Shown here: one piece after another, positions 51,558-64,000 of the stretch | Numbering within the stretch: position 1 is the stretch's first letter | How the letters are laid out: every line of letters starts with the position of its first letter | Assembly (NCBI GenBank): GCA_935421135.1 | Contig: OW285192.1 | Coordinates: 9,197,501 to 9,261,500 of the forward strand | Origin: Bugulina stolonifera | Lineage: Eukaryota; Bryozoa; Gymnolaemata; Cheilostomatida; Bugulidae | Length of the DNA: 64,000 nucleotides | Direction of reading: 5' to 3' | Position numbers and translations under genes: made by a program | Notes under the pieces: generated by a model | Seen by the model: the letters and a program-made list of their open reading frames with translations, nothing else | Databases searched by the model: none | What the model was told of the DNA's origin: nothing

Positions 51558-54500
51558 ATGTATGGGTCATTCGGTGATCTAAAGCTGAGGCCTCAAGCTA
51601 GACTCGATGCCAAGTGGCTGAAAGTTGAGTTGCAGGTATATGTTGTTACTAAAACTTTATTGTTTGGCTGCCAGTATAGCGTAATCATATTTTACTCCTA
51701 TTGCATTTTTCTAAACCTAGTAATGATTGTGTCAAACAAGCTTGATCCTAAATTTGAGTTCACCTGCCTATTCATTGAGGAATATTTTTGTTTCTCCTGA
51801 GGTCACAAGGTCCAGGGCAGGATTCTATAAGAACGCTGTCTAATTAATTCTCAGAATGTGAAGATTTCTTTAAAATCTTTAGTAGCCTACCTATTGAACT
51901 ATGTCTCTTATGTGTATGCCTTAATAATTTTCTAGCTGTACATTTATGTATAGATTGAGTTTTTGTCATCAGTGTCATATGTATTTTTCCATACATTGAT
52001 TCTTTTACCTGCAAATAGTCAAATCTTTACTGTACACCGGACAATCAATCCAAATGCATGATTCACTTGTCTGTTCCTATGGAGCTACCAATGATTGGTT
52101 CCTACCACTAATTACCATAATACATTTACTTTTTAACAGGACATATTTGAGCCAGCAACTCTGAGTTCACTATGGAACGACATGGTACAGACCAATGAAC
52201 TGTCTGCTCATTCTAATGATGGTATTGTTAACAGCGCAGGTCACGTAGCTAGAAAAGGTAAACATAGACATTATAAATTTGTGTGGTGAAGGTCACGTTC
52301 TCAAGTGTGCTTCTATCACAATTGCCATGTATGTCAGATAATATAGCCTTTGTACCATTCGCTGTTATGCGGAGGTAAAAAATTATGTCTTTGTTCAAGT
52401 TTAAAAACTACGGATGCAAATTTATCGTTATGTATGAAACTGTGTGTACTACATATAAGTTTATACTGTAGGATTAAAATTTTCTAGGTTCACCAAAATG
52501 AGACAATATTTTAACTATTTCCATGGCATCTGTTACTAAAATATAGTTGTTTGCTGTAGGCATTAAGAGTTTTTGCACCAGTTCTTGTGAAGTTTGAGGT
52601 CTTTGGTATAGCCTGGGATATATGTAGGGCTACATGCATGTTATGTAACACCTTACATATAAATATGTGACATGTGCTTGTAGGTGAGACTGACAAGTAC
52701 TACTGCGGTAGGAGGACATTAACTTGTCACTGCTGTAATGGTATATGTGAGGCACCTGGATGTAACTGCATCTCCTGTGCACAGCTGGATGTAGAACATA
52801 AGCACTCGAGGGAAGATGATGTTTCACATTATAAACATTCACAGGAAGTGATCAACTCTTGGACCTGGAAGCAGTCTGTCGGTCAGTAGCTGTGTCTCCA
52901 TAAGCGGAGCTCAACTTTCAGTGTGATAGTGTCACCCCCCCCCCCCCAGTTTAATAATAAGTAGAGATCTGTGTAGGTTTAGATTGTTCAGTGTTAGGAT
53001 TTGTCCATTTCTAATTAGAAGGTGTGTTATTCATAGATGTGGGGGATTTAAAGGAAGGAGTGAGATCCCTCTTGCAAGAGAATACGGCTATCGGCAACGA
53101 AGCTGCTAAATGTACCCTTTCAACATCGATCCTATCACAACGCCTGATGATACTGAAGCGGTACATGATAGCTCTAGCTAAACAAGCCAGATCTGACTGC
53201 AAACCAAATATTATGAAGTACAAGTCCACAATCACTGCTGCCAATATATCAGCACAGAAGAGGTATGTGTTATTTAATAACATCTGTGACTAGCCTAGCT
53301 ACATGCCTGTATATAGAACACAGTTATATGTTTTATATGGGGTGTTAAGTGGTTTGATCATAATTTTTATATGTGATATTTTTAGTTGCAAAGATTTATT
53401 TTTGAGAAGCCAGGGACTTGGTTCCCCATCTGTGACAATAACCGATCCTTGTATAGTGGTAAAATGTTCTGTTCACTGTGCTAGTAGAGGCCTCGGGATC
53501 AAATCCCAGTCAGGGACTGGTATTTCCATGAATTTAGAACCAAGTCCCCTACTGCTCAGAAATAAACCCCTTGCAACAGAAAATATCTCAGGTATTCATA
53601 GTTTGTAACAGGTGTAATATTTTAGTCTAATGGACCTATTGAAATATTGGGCAGTGTGAGCGTACTGGTATGGGGCTATTAGGCTATATTCTAATAGCCG
53701 CACTGTCAGTGTATATCATATACAGGGATAAATTCATACTAAGGCCAAGAACTCTATTTGAGAGTTATCCCCCATTCTCCTGATTTTTGAACAAAAGGGA
53801 CAAATATAATATAATTATGATATTTTTCATTTACTCTAATAATCGCATATAGTTAGTTTACATAGAAATTGACATACATGTATATATTACGTTACGTTTT
53901 CAATGTATATCTCTATGTACTACGAGTACATATCATGGAACTGTATATTATAATAGTGTATCCACTGCTAGTATGGGCATATGCCTGGGTATACTTGACT
54001 CGTATAAATCAATATCAGTGTATCATATGTGTATGTATAATGAGCACCTGGGGGCATGCTAGCAGCAATGTTATTGATATTTTACTAGTAGGCTAGTAGG
54101 ATATGCTATTTGTATATCGGTTGATTTCATTAGAGTACTAAAAGTTTAATTATCTAGAATCAGTGTTCAGAACATTGTTATTCTAACTAAGATATAGCGG
54201 GTCCAATCTTATCACCAAACATGGCGAGGTGTACCTTTCCCTCCCTTAACTACCTATGAATGTCCACAGAGATCTGGATGTACAACATGGTTCTAGTGAT
54301 AAAGCAGGAATTGTCTTCTTTTTAGGCTTCTATTAATAATTATCGTCTAATACTGAACACCGTTAACACTCTGTACTCTCCTACGTATATGTATAATATA
54401 GACTATTCATGTACGCCTATAATACTAGTCAGCATTGTACTACGACACAAGTACTGACATTATTTACAGAGGTTTTTCCCATGTACAGGTACATGTATGT

Positions 54501-57500
54501 AATATCTGGCTTTATCTACTGACATGAATGTGTCCTATGTGATCACAGTCTCTGTAACGTTGCACTTTATAGCTGGTGAACCTTAGTATAATACCATTTC
54601 AGTCAAATGACGCCTCAAGAGGAAATGATGTCGGGTTTAGCAAAGGTAGGATCACAGACTGCGCTTAGCTTTGCCTTTGCATTTCTGAGACGGACATGGA
54701 GATCTGGTGAGGATACAGACCTGTGTTGTGGTCTTCTGCAGGACTGCACCGACGCTATGAGGTGAGAGAAGGAGCACGGTGAATTGATCTCTAAGTAAGG
54801 CAGATAATTTTATATCCTTATAAAATGATGTTGAATAGTAAGTCAATAGATGATACTAGTAATTAGTATTTTGCATGTACTCGCATGTGCTTTCGTGTAC
54901 TTGCATGTGCTTGTTTGTACTTGCATGCACTTTTATGTAGGCCTATATTATGTTGGTATGTATGTTTAGGTCACATCAGATGTACGTATGTGTTTATTTA
55001 CAGGATGCTACCGAACGCTAGCCTGTTTAACGACTCGAGCATATCTAGAGTCTGGTTCGATATGGTGTCAAGGACTTTCAAGTTTCTACGTACCGTTATT
55101 AACGGGTGAGTAGCCTACAACGATTAACCTCTACTCATTGTTAGTAGCCAGCTAATAAGTATAATAGAGATCAATGCATATTCACTGTGTGTTACATTCT
55201 CTGTTCCGTTCTTTGAAGTGTGGGGTTTCCAACCGTGTATAGTAAGTATTGTCTTCATAAATTCAGTTGGATGTACATGTATGTGTACATGTGGATTATA
55301 CTACAGTTAGTTTGGTGGATCCAAATAAACATGGGCAATGGCCTTGCAGCAAAGCAACCAACTACATGTTCATTACAATATAAGAAAACCATAGGTTGGC
55401 TGCCCCGGATGATTCATATTATGATAACTTGTAATTGCGCACTACGGCACTATCCATTATAGAGAAGTGGTGCAGTCTGGTCTGGCTGCGAGAGCTTCCG
55501 TACCACTAAATGATCAGATGAAAGCCTTAGCTCTTTACTGTGAACTTGCTGTACAGCGGGGCTCCCTTACTGATGTCCTGGATGTTGTTCTGCTACTATG
55601 GAATCTCTGGCACAATGCCAAGAGTGATAACAGAAGTAAAGGTCTCACAGCTGCCCCACTTATACCCTTAGTCCGTAGATTTGAGGTGAGTGGTTTTCTT
55701 CTTCGTTCATATTCGTGTAACATTATTCGACAAATGTAAATATAGCTCACACAACCATCTGGCATACAACTGGTCTGTGTATTGAAATGGGTGTTCTACT
55801 GATTTTTGATTGGTCGTTGTAAACAATCCTGCTGACTTTTTAGTGAATCGTTATTGGTTGTAGTAAAGCTAGTTTTCTCCACTTCTGTCTCTATGGTACG
55901 TTGAAATGATATTCTTTTTACAGATTTAAATGTAGATATACAATTGTATGTGCGCTAACAGAAGAAAGTCAAAACGAGACGAAGTTACTCGTTTCCATTA
56001 TGTTTATCTTGTGTTTGGAGTATAATGTCAATAAGTTCTATTGTAACTGAAACAGTTTTATCAGTTTTAAGTGTGGTTTCCAGGAAATGTCCAGTTTTGG
56101 TGGGGATGATGAGCAGATGTACAGGAGAGAGTTAGGTGGATCATTTACTCTTTCACCCACCAAATGCTTTCTCCAGTATCTGAAGGTACGCTTATCTTCC
56201 GCTGTTATATGTCTCAGTATCTCAGTATAGATGATCTTACTGTTTGAAATGTTGCTACAGTTTTTTAGTATTGGGTCTCTGCAACATGATTTGCACACTG
56301 TAATTTATGTTGGAGTACTTTGGAGTTGCCTTACTACGCTAAGAGAAGATGATTCTAACATCCCACAGTAATCAGTCAATGTATATTGGTACAAGTAACA
56401 TAACTTTACTTTCAGTAGAACTGAACTGTGTTAGAGCTGAAAAGACAACTCACACATTGGGCTCTGTGCCTCTGCATAGATAATAAATGACAATGTTCTA
56501 GAAAATTCTCTAATTTAAAATGTTTACTTGACTATATATGGTATAAAAAGAATATTCTAGACAGTAATTGCACCATTATTATGTAACAATACTAGCCAAT
56601 AAAAAGACTTGTTATAAAAAGAAATGTACATGATCTGATGTCAAGCCATGATCGAGAAATGCATGTGTCCTCAAAATATTTCGAGTGACAGCACGTTATA
56701 TAACAGTACATACAGTATGGCTATTTATATGTACTGTATAAAATAAGATTCAAGTCCACATATACCAATATCAATGCACAACATTTAGTAGCCTAAAACT
56801 ATGGTAGTATAACATGCAATATAATACATATATATGAGTTTGTGGCATATATTATACGATACGTATACTTGTATAAGTACAGGTTCAATGCTTTAGATCT
56901 CTAAAGACTCGGAAGTAGCCATAGATCTACAGCACACCAGTGTAGTCCTCATGTGTCATCTCAACAGGCTGATAACGCCCCTCCTACCCACCCTCACTGA
57001 ACCTACTGTTGAGGATACACAGGCTAAGAGTCAGATTTGTGAGGTAAACTTCATGTGATTTTCTTGCCAATAGCCACATGGAGTACCCATAACATCTTGT
57101 TAGATTGTTCGAGTTCAAGTAAACGATTTCATTAAATTTTATTTGCGTATGGCTGCTTATTTTTAATTGGAAAGTCATAACAATGTCTTACTTGCATGTT
57201 CTCTTTATCTTTGCATAAAAGGTTTATGGTTGGGGTTGGCTTGCCTGGAATCTAGGGGCAGATCTAAAGTCTCCTCATGTGATAAACTCATTGAGAGATC
57301 TACCTGGTATTAAACAACTTACTTGCTCTGTCAAGTCTGTTATCATTCTCTCTAATAATGGCAGAGTTTATGTTCTCAACTTCAGCTCTGAGATGCAGGT
57401 AATGTGCTTTTGACTAACAAACACCTGTTGACATCTGTAATCATTCACCAGTAGTTCTGTAATGTTCTCTAACAGAAACCTGTTAGGTATCTGTTACCAT

Positions 57501-59004
57501 TCTCTGGTAGTTGTTACTCTAGAATCTAGTCGTTAGTTGATTTTTATAACTGGCCTTAGTGAATTAGTGGGCGAGTAAATTAGTCAGTAGGTCAGTGAGT
57601 TAGTCCGTCATTTAGCTAGTTATTCAGCCAACATATCTACTATAAGAATATAATCCTGCACCTTCCCAGCTGGTGTAACTAGTTTATATTATGTATATAC
57701 ATGTATCTCCTATTGGTCCAATATTCAGACTTTGACCCCAGTGGAGTCCCTAAATAATCAAGAGATAGTACAGATAGCTTCACAATTTGAGGCTCACCAC
57801 TTCCTGGCCCTCTCTGCTAGCGGATCTGTCTTCTCGTGGGGGTCAGCTGACGAGGCAGCCGAGTATGGACAGCTGGGACATAATAACACAATGTAAGTGT
57901 TACATGTTGCGTACAGTTTAAGTGTTACAAGTTACATAAGGTGTAAGTGTTGTGGTACATACAGTGTAAATGTTACTTGTTATTGTTAAAATATATCAAT
58001 TGTTAGATGGTGCTTTTGCATTGCATACTAAGATACACTATATAACATTTGAGGCTCCTCGCTATTTTATGTGTAAATTATAAGTCCAAGCATACATATT
58101 CTTTATACATTTACATAACTAATTACTGTAAGTGTAGCTATGAGTAGAATGGAGTGGGGAACACATCTCTGATGTTAACAAATCAACGCTTACCTAGTAA
58201 ACCACAGGCTATGTAATATGTAGCTCAGCTTCAGATTATTCCGGAACATTCTATACTCATGCCCTGAAATTTCAGCAATACTACGACACCAACTGCTGTT
58301 GAGGCGTTGGCTGGTAAAAAGATCACCCAGGTCAGTTGTGGGCCAAGTCACTCGGCCGCAATTACAGAAAATGGAGAGTTATACACTTGGGGTCGAGGTC
58401 ACAGGAAACTGCTCTGTAAGTACTTCACGCTATGTATCAGCAGGTATATATTCTGTGTCAGCAAGTACCTGACCCTTTGTGTTAGAAAGTACTGTGTCGG
58501 CAAGAACCTTACACTTGGTGTCAAATAGTAATTTTCACCATCTGTTGGTGTGTGTCACTCAGTTGAAGTCTAGCAATCACATAATATTATGCATTATTTT
58601 GTATATTCAATGTTGTGACCCTGTTGAAGGTCATGGTAACACTGATGACTGTCACCTGCCGACACTTGTCAAAGGAGTGAGTAATGTCAAGCAGATCAGC
58701 TTTGGATGTGAGAACACTTCCACACTGGTACTCAATACCACTGGTGAGTTAGTCTGTGTGTGCTTATATAGACAATCCTACATTCATACCACTCATTACT
58801 AGATTTACTGGTCTAGTACACATGTACAGTTATTGGTTGAAAAATAATAAGGAGAAGACTTCTTTTCTACCTCGAATATTCAGATAGGTTTTCTCAAACA
58901 ATTAGTTATTCGAACAGTTTCATACTTGAATCTACTTGTAGTCATTAGGCTCTGACTGATTGATTGGTTTCATCTATGACTGAACGATTGATTGATTGAT
59001 TGTT

Positions 59005-59076
<72 letters not shown>

Positions 59077-62000
59077 ATATTGACTTGTATAACACATACA
59101 TGCTGTGTCTGATGTCACAGGTCACCTGATGAGCTGGGGGGAGTCAGATATGGCTAAGAACTGGAGTGTGAGATCACATACATATAAGAAAGTTCTAAAC
59201 GGAGACAGTTTTAGGTAGCTATTACATGTACATACACCTCTACTTATTCATCACAGTTTCTAGGTTTTACTATTTGAAAGTATTTTGGTAAATGTTGAAG
59301 GAATTAGGCTTTATCTGCAGTTAAGTTTTATAAGATTATTAATATATACAATGTACGATATATACGGTAGTATGCAATGAGCTAATGTTTTTTTTCTGTG
59401 GGCTTGTGGAAGTTATACTTGATATAATATTTCATCTGCTTTGATTGTATTATAATTCTAGTTTCATAGCCATGTCCATCACCACTATTAATGTAGTTCA
59501 TATGTATGGTTGTTATTGTATTACTGCATAGTGTGGGCATCTCACTGGATGGATACATCTACACATGGGGTAATGGGGCCAACTACCGGCTGGGGCACGG
59601 ATCTCAGACATATGTTAAGTTGCCCAAACGCCTTCCACACATCAAGGAGAAGGTTGTAGACATCAGTGTGGGCTCTAAGCATACTGTAGCCGTTACAGAA
59701 AACGGGCTGGTGAGTACTGTAGATGGTAATGGTATTCTAAGAGATGTTTGATGTATTATGAAGAATTTTAGAGGTAAATATTTGTGGAAAATTATTGGTG
59801 TGTTTTGAAAGCTCTTAATAACGATGGTTGTACAGTGAATACATGTATGACAGTTGAAATCTTACAATATCCTCAATAGGCAAACATGCTGGTATATGCA
59901 TGTAGTGATCTTCTTATATTGATCCGTGTATGCTAGTAAACAAAGCATTTACATACTCTAAAACTAACTAATTTTGGTTTTCAAGTTGTCTTCCCTTAGC
60001 CAGTATATTTCTAAGATCAATGGGGAAAAAATGCAAAAGTTTATTACAACAAGTTTGAGCCAATATGGCTGACATACACGTATTTTTAGTTAATGACCAG
60101 AGATTGTCTGTAAGCTGAAGGGTTGCTATACACAGAAGTGAGCTTCGTTTATTACGCAGACAGCATCAGGCATAAGAAATGAAAAGTTGTAATGTACATG
60201 ATTGTATACTTATGTTTTATACTGCTATGCACTACTTTCACCAGGTATACACGTGGGGTACCTTCGATACTCTTGATTCTCCAGTAATAAAGACGGCTCA
60301 AGTAATACCAGAGATCATTGATAAGGAAGTCGTAGGAATAGCCTGTGGATCTAACCAGGTGGGTGATTGGAATTACAGGCTAAATAATTAGTTTGCACAA
60401 TGTGTACATAGATTGCGTGTCGTAGATGTTTGATACTATCAACAAGTAGATTCTGTTACGTTTATTATTCACACTTTCTGAATTTTGTTGAGACTGAACT
60501 GGGGGAACTCATGCAACTTGCTCTTGTAATGTAAATATGAACCTAGAACACGAGTGATCTTCTTTCACCAAAGCCAATCAATGATCAGCCATACGATCAA
60601 TCGATCGATCATTACTATAACTGCATCCTGGTACGACTATTGCATCCTTGCTTCTTCAATAAGGAATATGATTTGGAATTATTTTTCATACAGTTTTAAT
60701 AAATTTGTTATCGTTGTTTCAGACTTTTGCGTTTATCAGTGGGAAGAAATGGGATTTACCTTTGAGATCGCCGTACATAGTTGATCTTTGTCCTTTAACC
60801 TTTGAACTGATAGATGAAGTTCTTAACACAATATGTGATGGGATGGAGGTGAAGTGTGAGTGGCCGCCCTCACTAGAGAGAGAATGTGTAGCTGTAACTG
60901 CGCTGAACCTTCTCAATCTACAAGTCAGTCACTTTTATAATCAGCTTATAACTCAGTATCAGTGGGTAGTAATGATTGCTGACTGTCAGTGATTACGCAG
61001 ATAATTCCTGTGACTGATACATTGTAGTTACTGATAATCACTGTGACTAATAGTTACTGATAATAACTGTTACTAATAGTTACTGATAATAACTGTGACT
61101 AATAGTTACTGATAATAATTGTTACTAATAGTTACTGATAATAACTGTGACTAGTAATTACTAATAATCACTTTGACTAGCAGTTACTAATAACTACTCC
61201 AAGAGTTACTTTATAATTGGTTATTTGAACCAAATCGCATCACAATATAGTCGATTGATACTCATAATGATAACTGAGAGATGACTACCACTCCTCTACT
61301 TACATGTGCATCTAATACCAAGTTGTTGTCGGCCATATTGTATCTGTGTATTACATCTCATTGGCTGTTGTATAATTGATACTGTATCTCTAGTCATGGG
61401 TGATGTGCAATTTTACAGTTGATGAACACAGCTCAACACAATGTGAATCCGTCATCGTTGGGTTTGGCTTCTAATGGCTCTCTCAACACATCGCTCAGAG
61501 AGAAGCTAGTCGCATTTGCTACTAACAATGGTGTCCTTAAAACAGTGAGTTATAACTACATGTACCTGTGCATTATTTGTGTTGTTCTACTTCTGCCATA
61601 CACTGCAATGCAGGCGGAAATGCAGCTTATTCATATGTAATAAAAATCCTCGCGTGATAGGTTAAAAGAAGATTTCAGTTTGGAGTTGTGTTTTCTCTTG
61701 ATTTACATGGCTTGTGCTCATTAGCCTACTAAAATATTTCTCTTGTGTTGTCTACCATACCTTAGACGAATAAAATTACATAGAATGTGTGAACTTGTGT
61801 CGCTCTTGTGGATGTTTTGGTTCTATGCATTTGTTTAGTATCTCAAAAAGATGATTTCTCAATTTTATTAGTTCGAAGGACCCTTGATGCTATTATTCCA
61901 ATGATTTGTTATATAGTGTTAACTGTTTTGTACACTGGATAACTACAGGTGCAGAAGGCAGCACAGAACACTCTGCAGAATGGGTGGAGATTCCTCTTAC

Positions 62001-64000
62001 CCACAGCAGAAGAGAGAACTAGGTCTCTGCTACAGCTTCTTCCAGATAATTCTACTGGTGGGTGCTTACACACTACATGACTGTGCTTGTATGACTGTAT
62101 GCTTATATGCTTACACACTACATGACTGTGCTTATATCACTGTATGCTTATATCCATACACACCACATGACTGTGCTTATATCACTGTATGCTTATATGC
62201 TCACATACTACATGACTGTGGTTATATAACTCTATGCTTATATGCTTACACACTACATGACTGTACTTATGTGAATGTATGCTTATATGCTTATATACTA
62301 CATGATGGTATTAATATGTAACTGTAATGTAAAAAATGTACATGTATTCACTCTTCTTCAGCTGATGAGGGTACACAAAGTCTGTCGTCGGGGCAGAAGT
62401 TTATGATTGGTCTGTTAGTAAGCAGTCTGATTGGTCACAATGGACTGGAACAAGCTCTCTCCAAGACTATAGAGGCTGAGTGTGCCAAGATAGACGATAG
62501 CAAAGTGAGTAGTCATAGTAACCAACTAACAGGATGTGTACTAAGATATTGTTATACTAGCTATGTTCTTGAGTCCTCTTGATGTGAAGATAATGTTGTC
62601 CCTAGTATATTATATTGACTCAATGTAATGAAAACCAATGAATGCATCTGTCTTTCCTCGCAATTGGCCCTTATTTCTCATTGGCCCTACTAACAATTTT
62701 CCCTCCTCATAATTGGCTCTTCTCACAACTGGCCTTTCTCACAATTGGCCCACTTCACAGGTGATTTTCTTCTATTGATTTGAAATTGTGTTCTCTTGGA
62801 ATTCCAAACTCTGTGGCACTATATTAGTTTTCATTATTATCTAGCCAGAAATACTCTTGAGGAGACTAAATTTTTATTGATATGTTAATGGTGATCGTTA
62901 TTAAAGCTTTCAACTACAATTCAGCGTAAACTATTTACCATGAAGTAACTTGTTATTCCATTTCAAACAATTAATTTATTTAAAAAAACTTATATGTAAG
63001 TCATTAGTCACATGAAGTGCATGATAGCGTTAGATCACATGACTGCAAGTGACAGATCACTTGACTGCAAGCGACAGATCACATGACTGATTGTGGTAGA
63101 TTATGTGACTACTAGTGCTAGATCATGTGACTGCTAGCGATAGATCACATGACTGATTGTCGTACTGAGGACTGTTGGTTCCTCTGAGCCATGATACACA
63201 CAGTCGCCCATATGGTTCAACTATGTTGAAGGACTCTCATTATGAGAAAGAACCAGATGAAAGCAAAAGATCTAAAATGAATGAAAATAAAGATGGGGTG
63301 GTAGTGAAGACACCCGACATGTTAATACAGAGCTCTGCCGTATCCAACTCTAGTTCTACGTCTGAAACTGTTCAGCTTATACAACAGCTGTTGAGGTGTG
63401 TGCAGCCATCGGTGATATCTGTTTGTTAGTTCAGTACGATATGACTAATAGTTCATTGACGTTTCATGGGCTGTGTTAGTGTATTTTCACTTTTGATAGT
63501 GAACAAAAAAATTCTCATTATTTGATTGGCTACTGATTCCTAAATACTCTGCTCCGCGGCTGCCATGTTGTTTATACATTTGGTAAACAAGTTTTGTAGA
63601 TGTCTTGGTTTCATTTCAAAGAGATGTGATCAGCAGTATTGTGTAGAATAAATATATCTTAAGCCTGCATTTAGAAATGGCTGTAACTTTAGTTGATATA
63701 TTATAAGATGTTGACTCAATTATGTTTATAGGTTGGTGCTGTCGCACAGCATGCACTCTCTGCAGTCTCTCTCGCAGACGCCAGAATCCACTAATACTGA
63801 CCAACATTCTGAGGTTACGGCTGCCATATCACTTCTGCAGAGATTTCAGAGACTCCTGTTTGCAAGGTTCCTGCCTTCTGAAAAGGGTACTGGTAAAGCA
63901 TCGTCTGCTCAGTGTTAAGTAGTCCAGAGTTTGTACTCTTACTAGAGCGATGTATAATAATAGAGTGGTCACCTTCCATGGGTCCTGATCAGTTTCAGGA
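51558..64000 (+). CDS. HERC2: HERC2 E3 ubiquitin ligase, N-terminal part
   Basis: The first ~22 exons of the giant HECT ubiquitin ligase. Exons: 51558-51635, 52140-52257, 52684-52881, 53037-53262, 54603-54761, 55004-55105, 55463-55685, 56084-56185, 56897-57043, 57222-57398, 57729-57892, 58276-58415, 58630-58743, 59121-59214, 59532-59709, 60245-60358, 60723-60923, 61419-61544, 61949-62057, 62362-62504, ~63204-63395, 63732-~63892. Exons 1-20 give 971 codons in one frame. Family blocks include [10 protein letters not shown] (exon 1), [15 protein letters not shown] (exon 5), ELAVQRGSL (exon 7), RCC1 blades such as [14 protein letters not shown] (exons 10-16, residues ~452-778: RLD1), [12 protein letters not shown] (exon 17) and LLPTAEER (exon 19). 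Exon 3 encodes an 8-Cys module (73-97) that I do not recall in human HERC2. The exon 20-21 join is out of phase as drawn, so a small exon is probably missed. The DOC, ZZ, other RLD and HECT regions lie beyond the window. Confidence 0.93.
58984..59077 (+). repeat. GATT microsatellite in HERC2 intron
   Basis: About 23 near-perfect GATT units ending just before the acceptor of exon 14 (59121), with one interruption (GTTC). Confidence 0.95.
61025..61200 (+). repeat. GTTACTGATAATAACTGT-type tandem repeat
   Basis: Five to six units of about 26-28 bp in the HERC2 intron between exons 17 and 18, with decay toward the right end. Confidence 0.85.
62059..62315 (+). repeat. 45-bp minisatellite in HERC2 intron
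   Basis: Five to six units containing CACTACATGACTGTGCTTAT and ACTGTATGCTTATATG, starting at the donor of exon 19. Because the unit is a multiple of three, the array is open in one frame for over 100 codons, but it follows a donor site and is intronic. Confidence 0.9.
63000..63165 (+). repeat. AGATCACATGACTG tandem repeat
   Basis: About six degenerate 26-28-bp units containing AGATCACATGACTG, just upstream of HERC2 exon 21. The array may be where a missed small exon or the true acceptor is hidden. Confidence 0.8.

Noticed and set aside
61980..62321. 113-codon open frame with repeating [17 protein letters not shown] units
   Set aside because: Begins inside HERC2 exon 19 in another frame and then follows the 45-bp intronic minisatellite.

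Overview
The window is animal nuclear DNA: AT-rich, with genes cut into many short exons by GT-AG introns of about 0.2 to 9 kb. I built the gene models by hand, joining exons where splice sites, reading phase and protein family agree. The gene set (secreted-type cadherin, Gal3ST-type Golgi sulfotransferase, FYVE-type zinc-finger protein, HERC2) points to a metazoan. The moderate similarity of the HERC2 exons to what I remember of human HERC2, and the many TACATGTA-type palindromes, suggest a marine invertebrate. I cannot fix the phylum.

Layout. (1) 11-15231, minus: a complete or nearly complete 17-exon cadherin with signal peptide, five EC repeats, one membrane span and a Ser/Thr-rich tail. 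One intron carries a ~1.9 kb minisatellite with a 650-bp internal duplication. (2) 15232-31897: about 16.7 kb with no gene I can defend. It holds two orphan exon-like segments, a foldback repeat and a solo LTR. (3) 31898-50015: two antiparallel, interleaved genes. A plus-strand galactose-3-O-sulfotransferase-type gene has exons 2-6 (37885-43299) inside one intron of a minus-strand gene (34766-50015) encoding a 582-residue protein with two FYVE-like zinc fingers. The proposed first sulfotransferase exon (31898-32123) lies beyond the 3' end of the zinc-finger gene, so the last two zinc-finger exons fall inside sulfotransferase intron 1. A second solo LTR, a 1.1-kb terminal-inverted-repeat element and a foldback element are inserted here. 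(4) 50016-51557: a 1.5-kb head-to-head intergenic region. (5) 51558-64000, plus: the first ~22 exons of HERC2 (N-terminal helical region, first RCC1-like propeller and the segment after it), running off the window.

Shared function is not obvious. The cadherin acts at the cell surface, the sulfotransferase in the Golgi lumen, the FYVE-like protein probably on endosomal membranes or as a scaffold, and HERC2 is a very large E3 ubiquitin ligase. The points most worth following are the interleaved locus, a possible alternative 75-residue product from its first exon, the degenerate tandem FYVE protein, a Cys-rich module in the HERC2 N-terminus, the higher-order minisatellite, the foldback repeats sharing a GAAGAYAACTCC-type core, and a compact hairpin of microRNA-precursor size.
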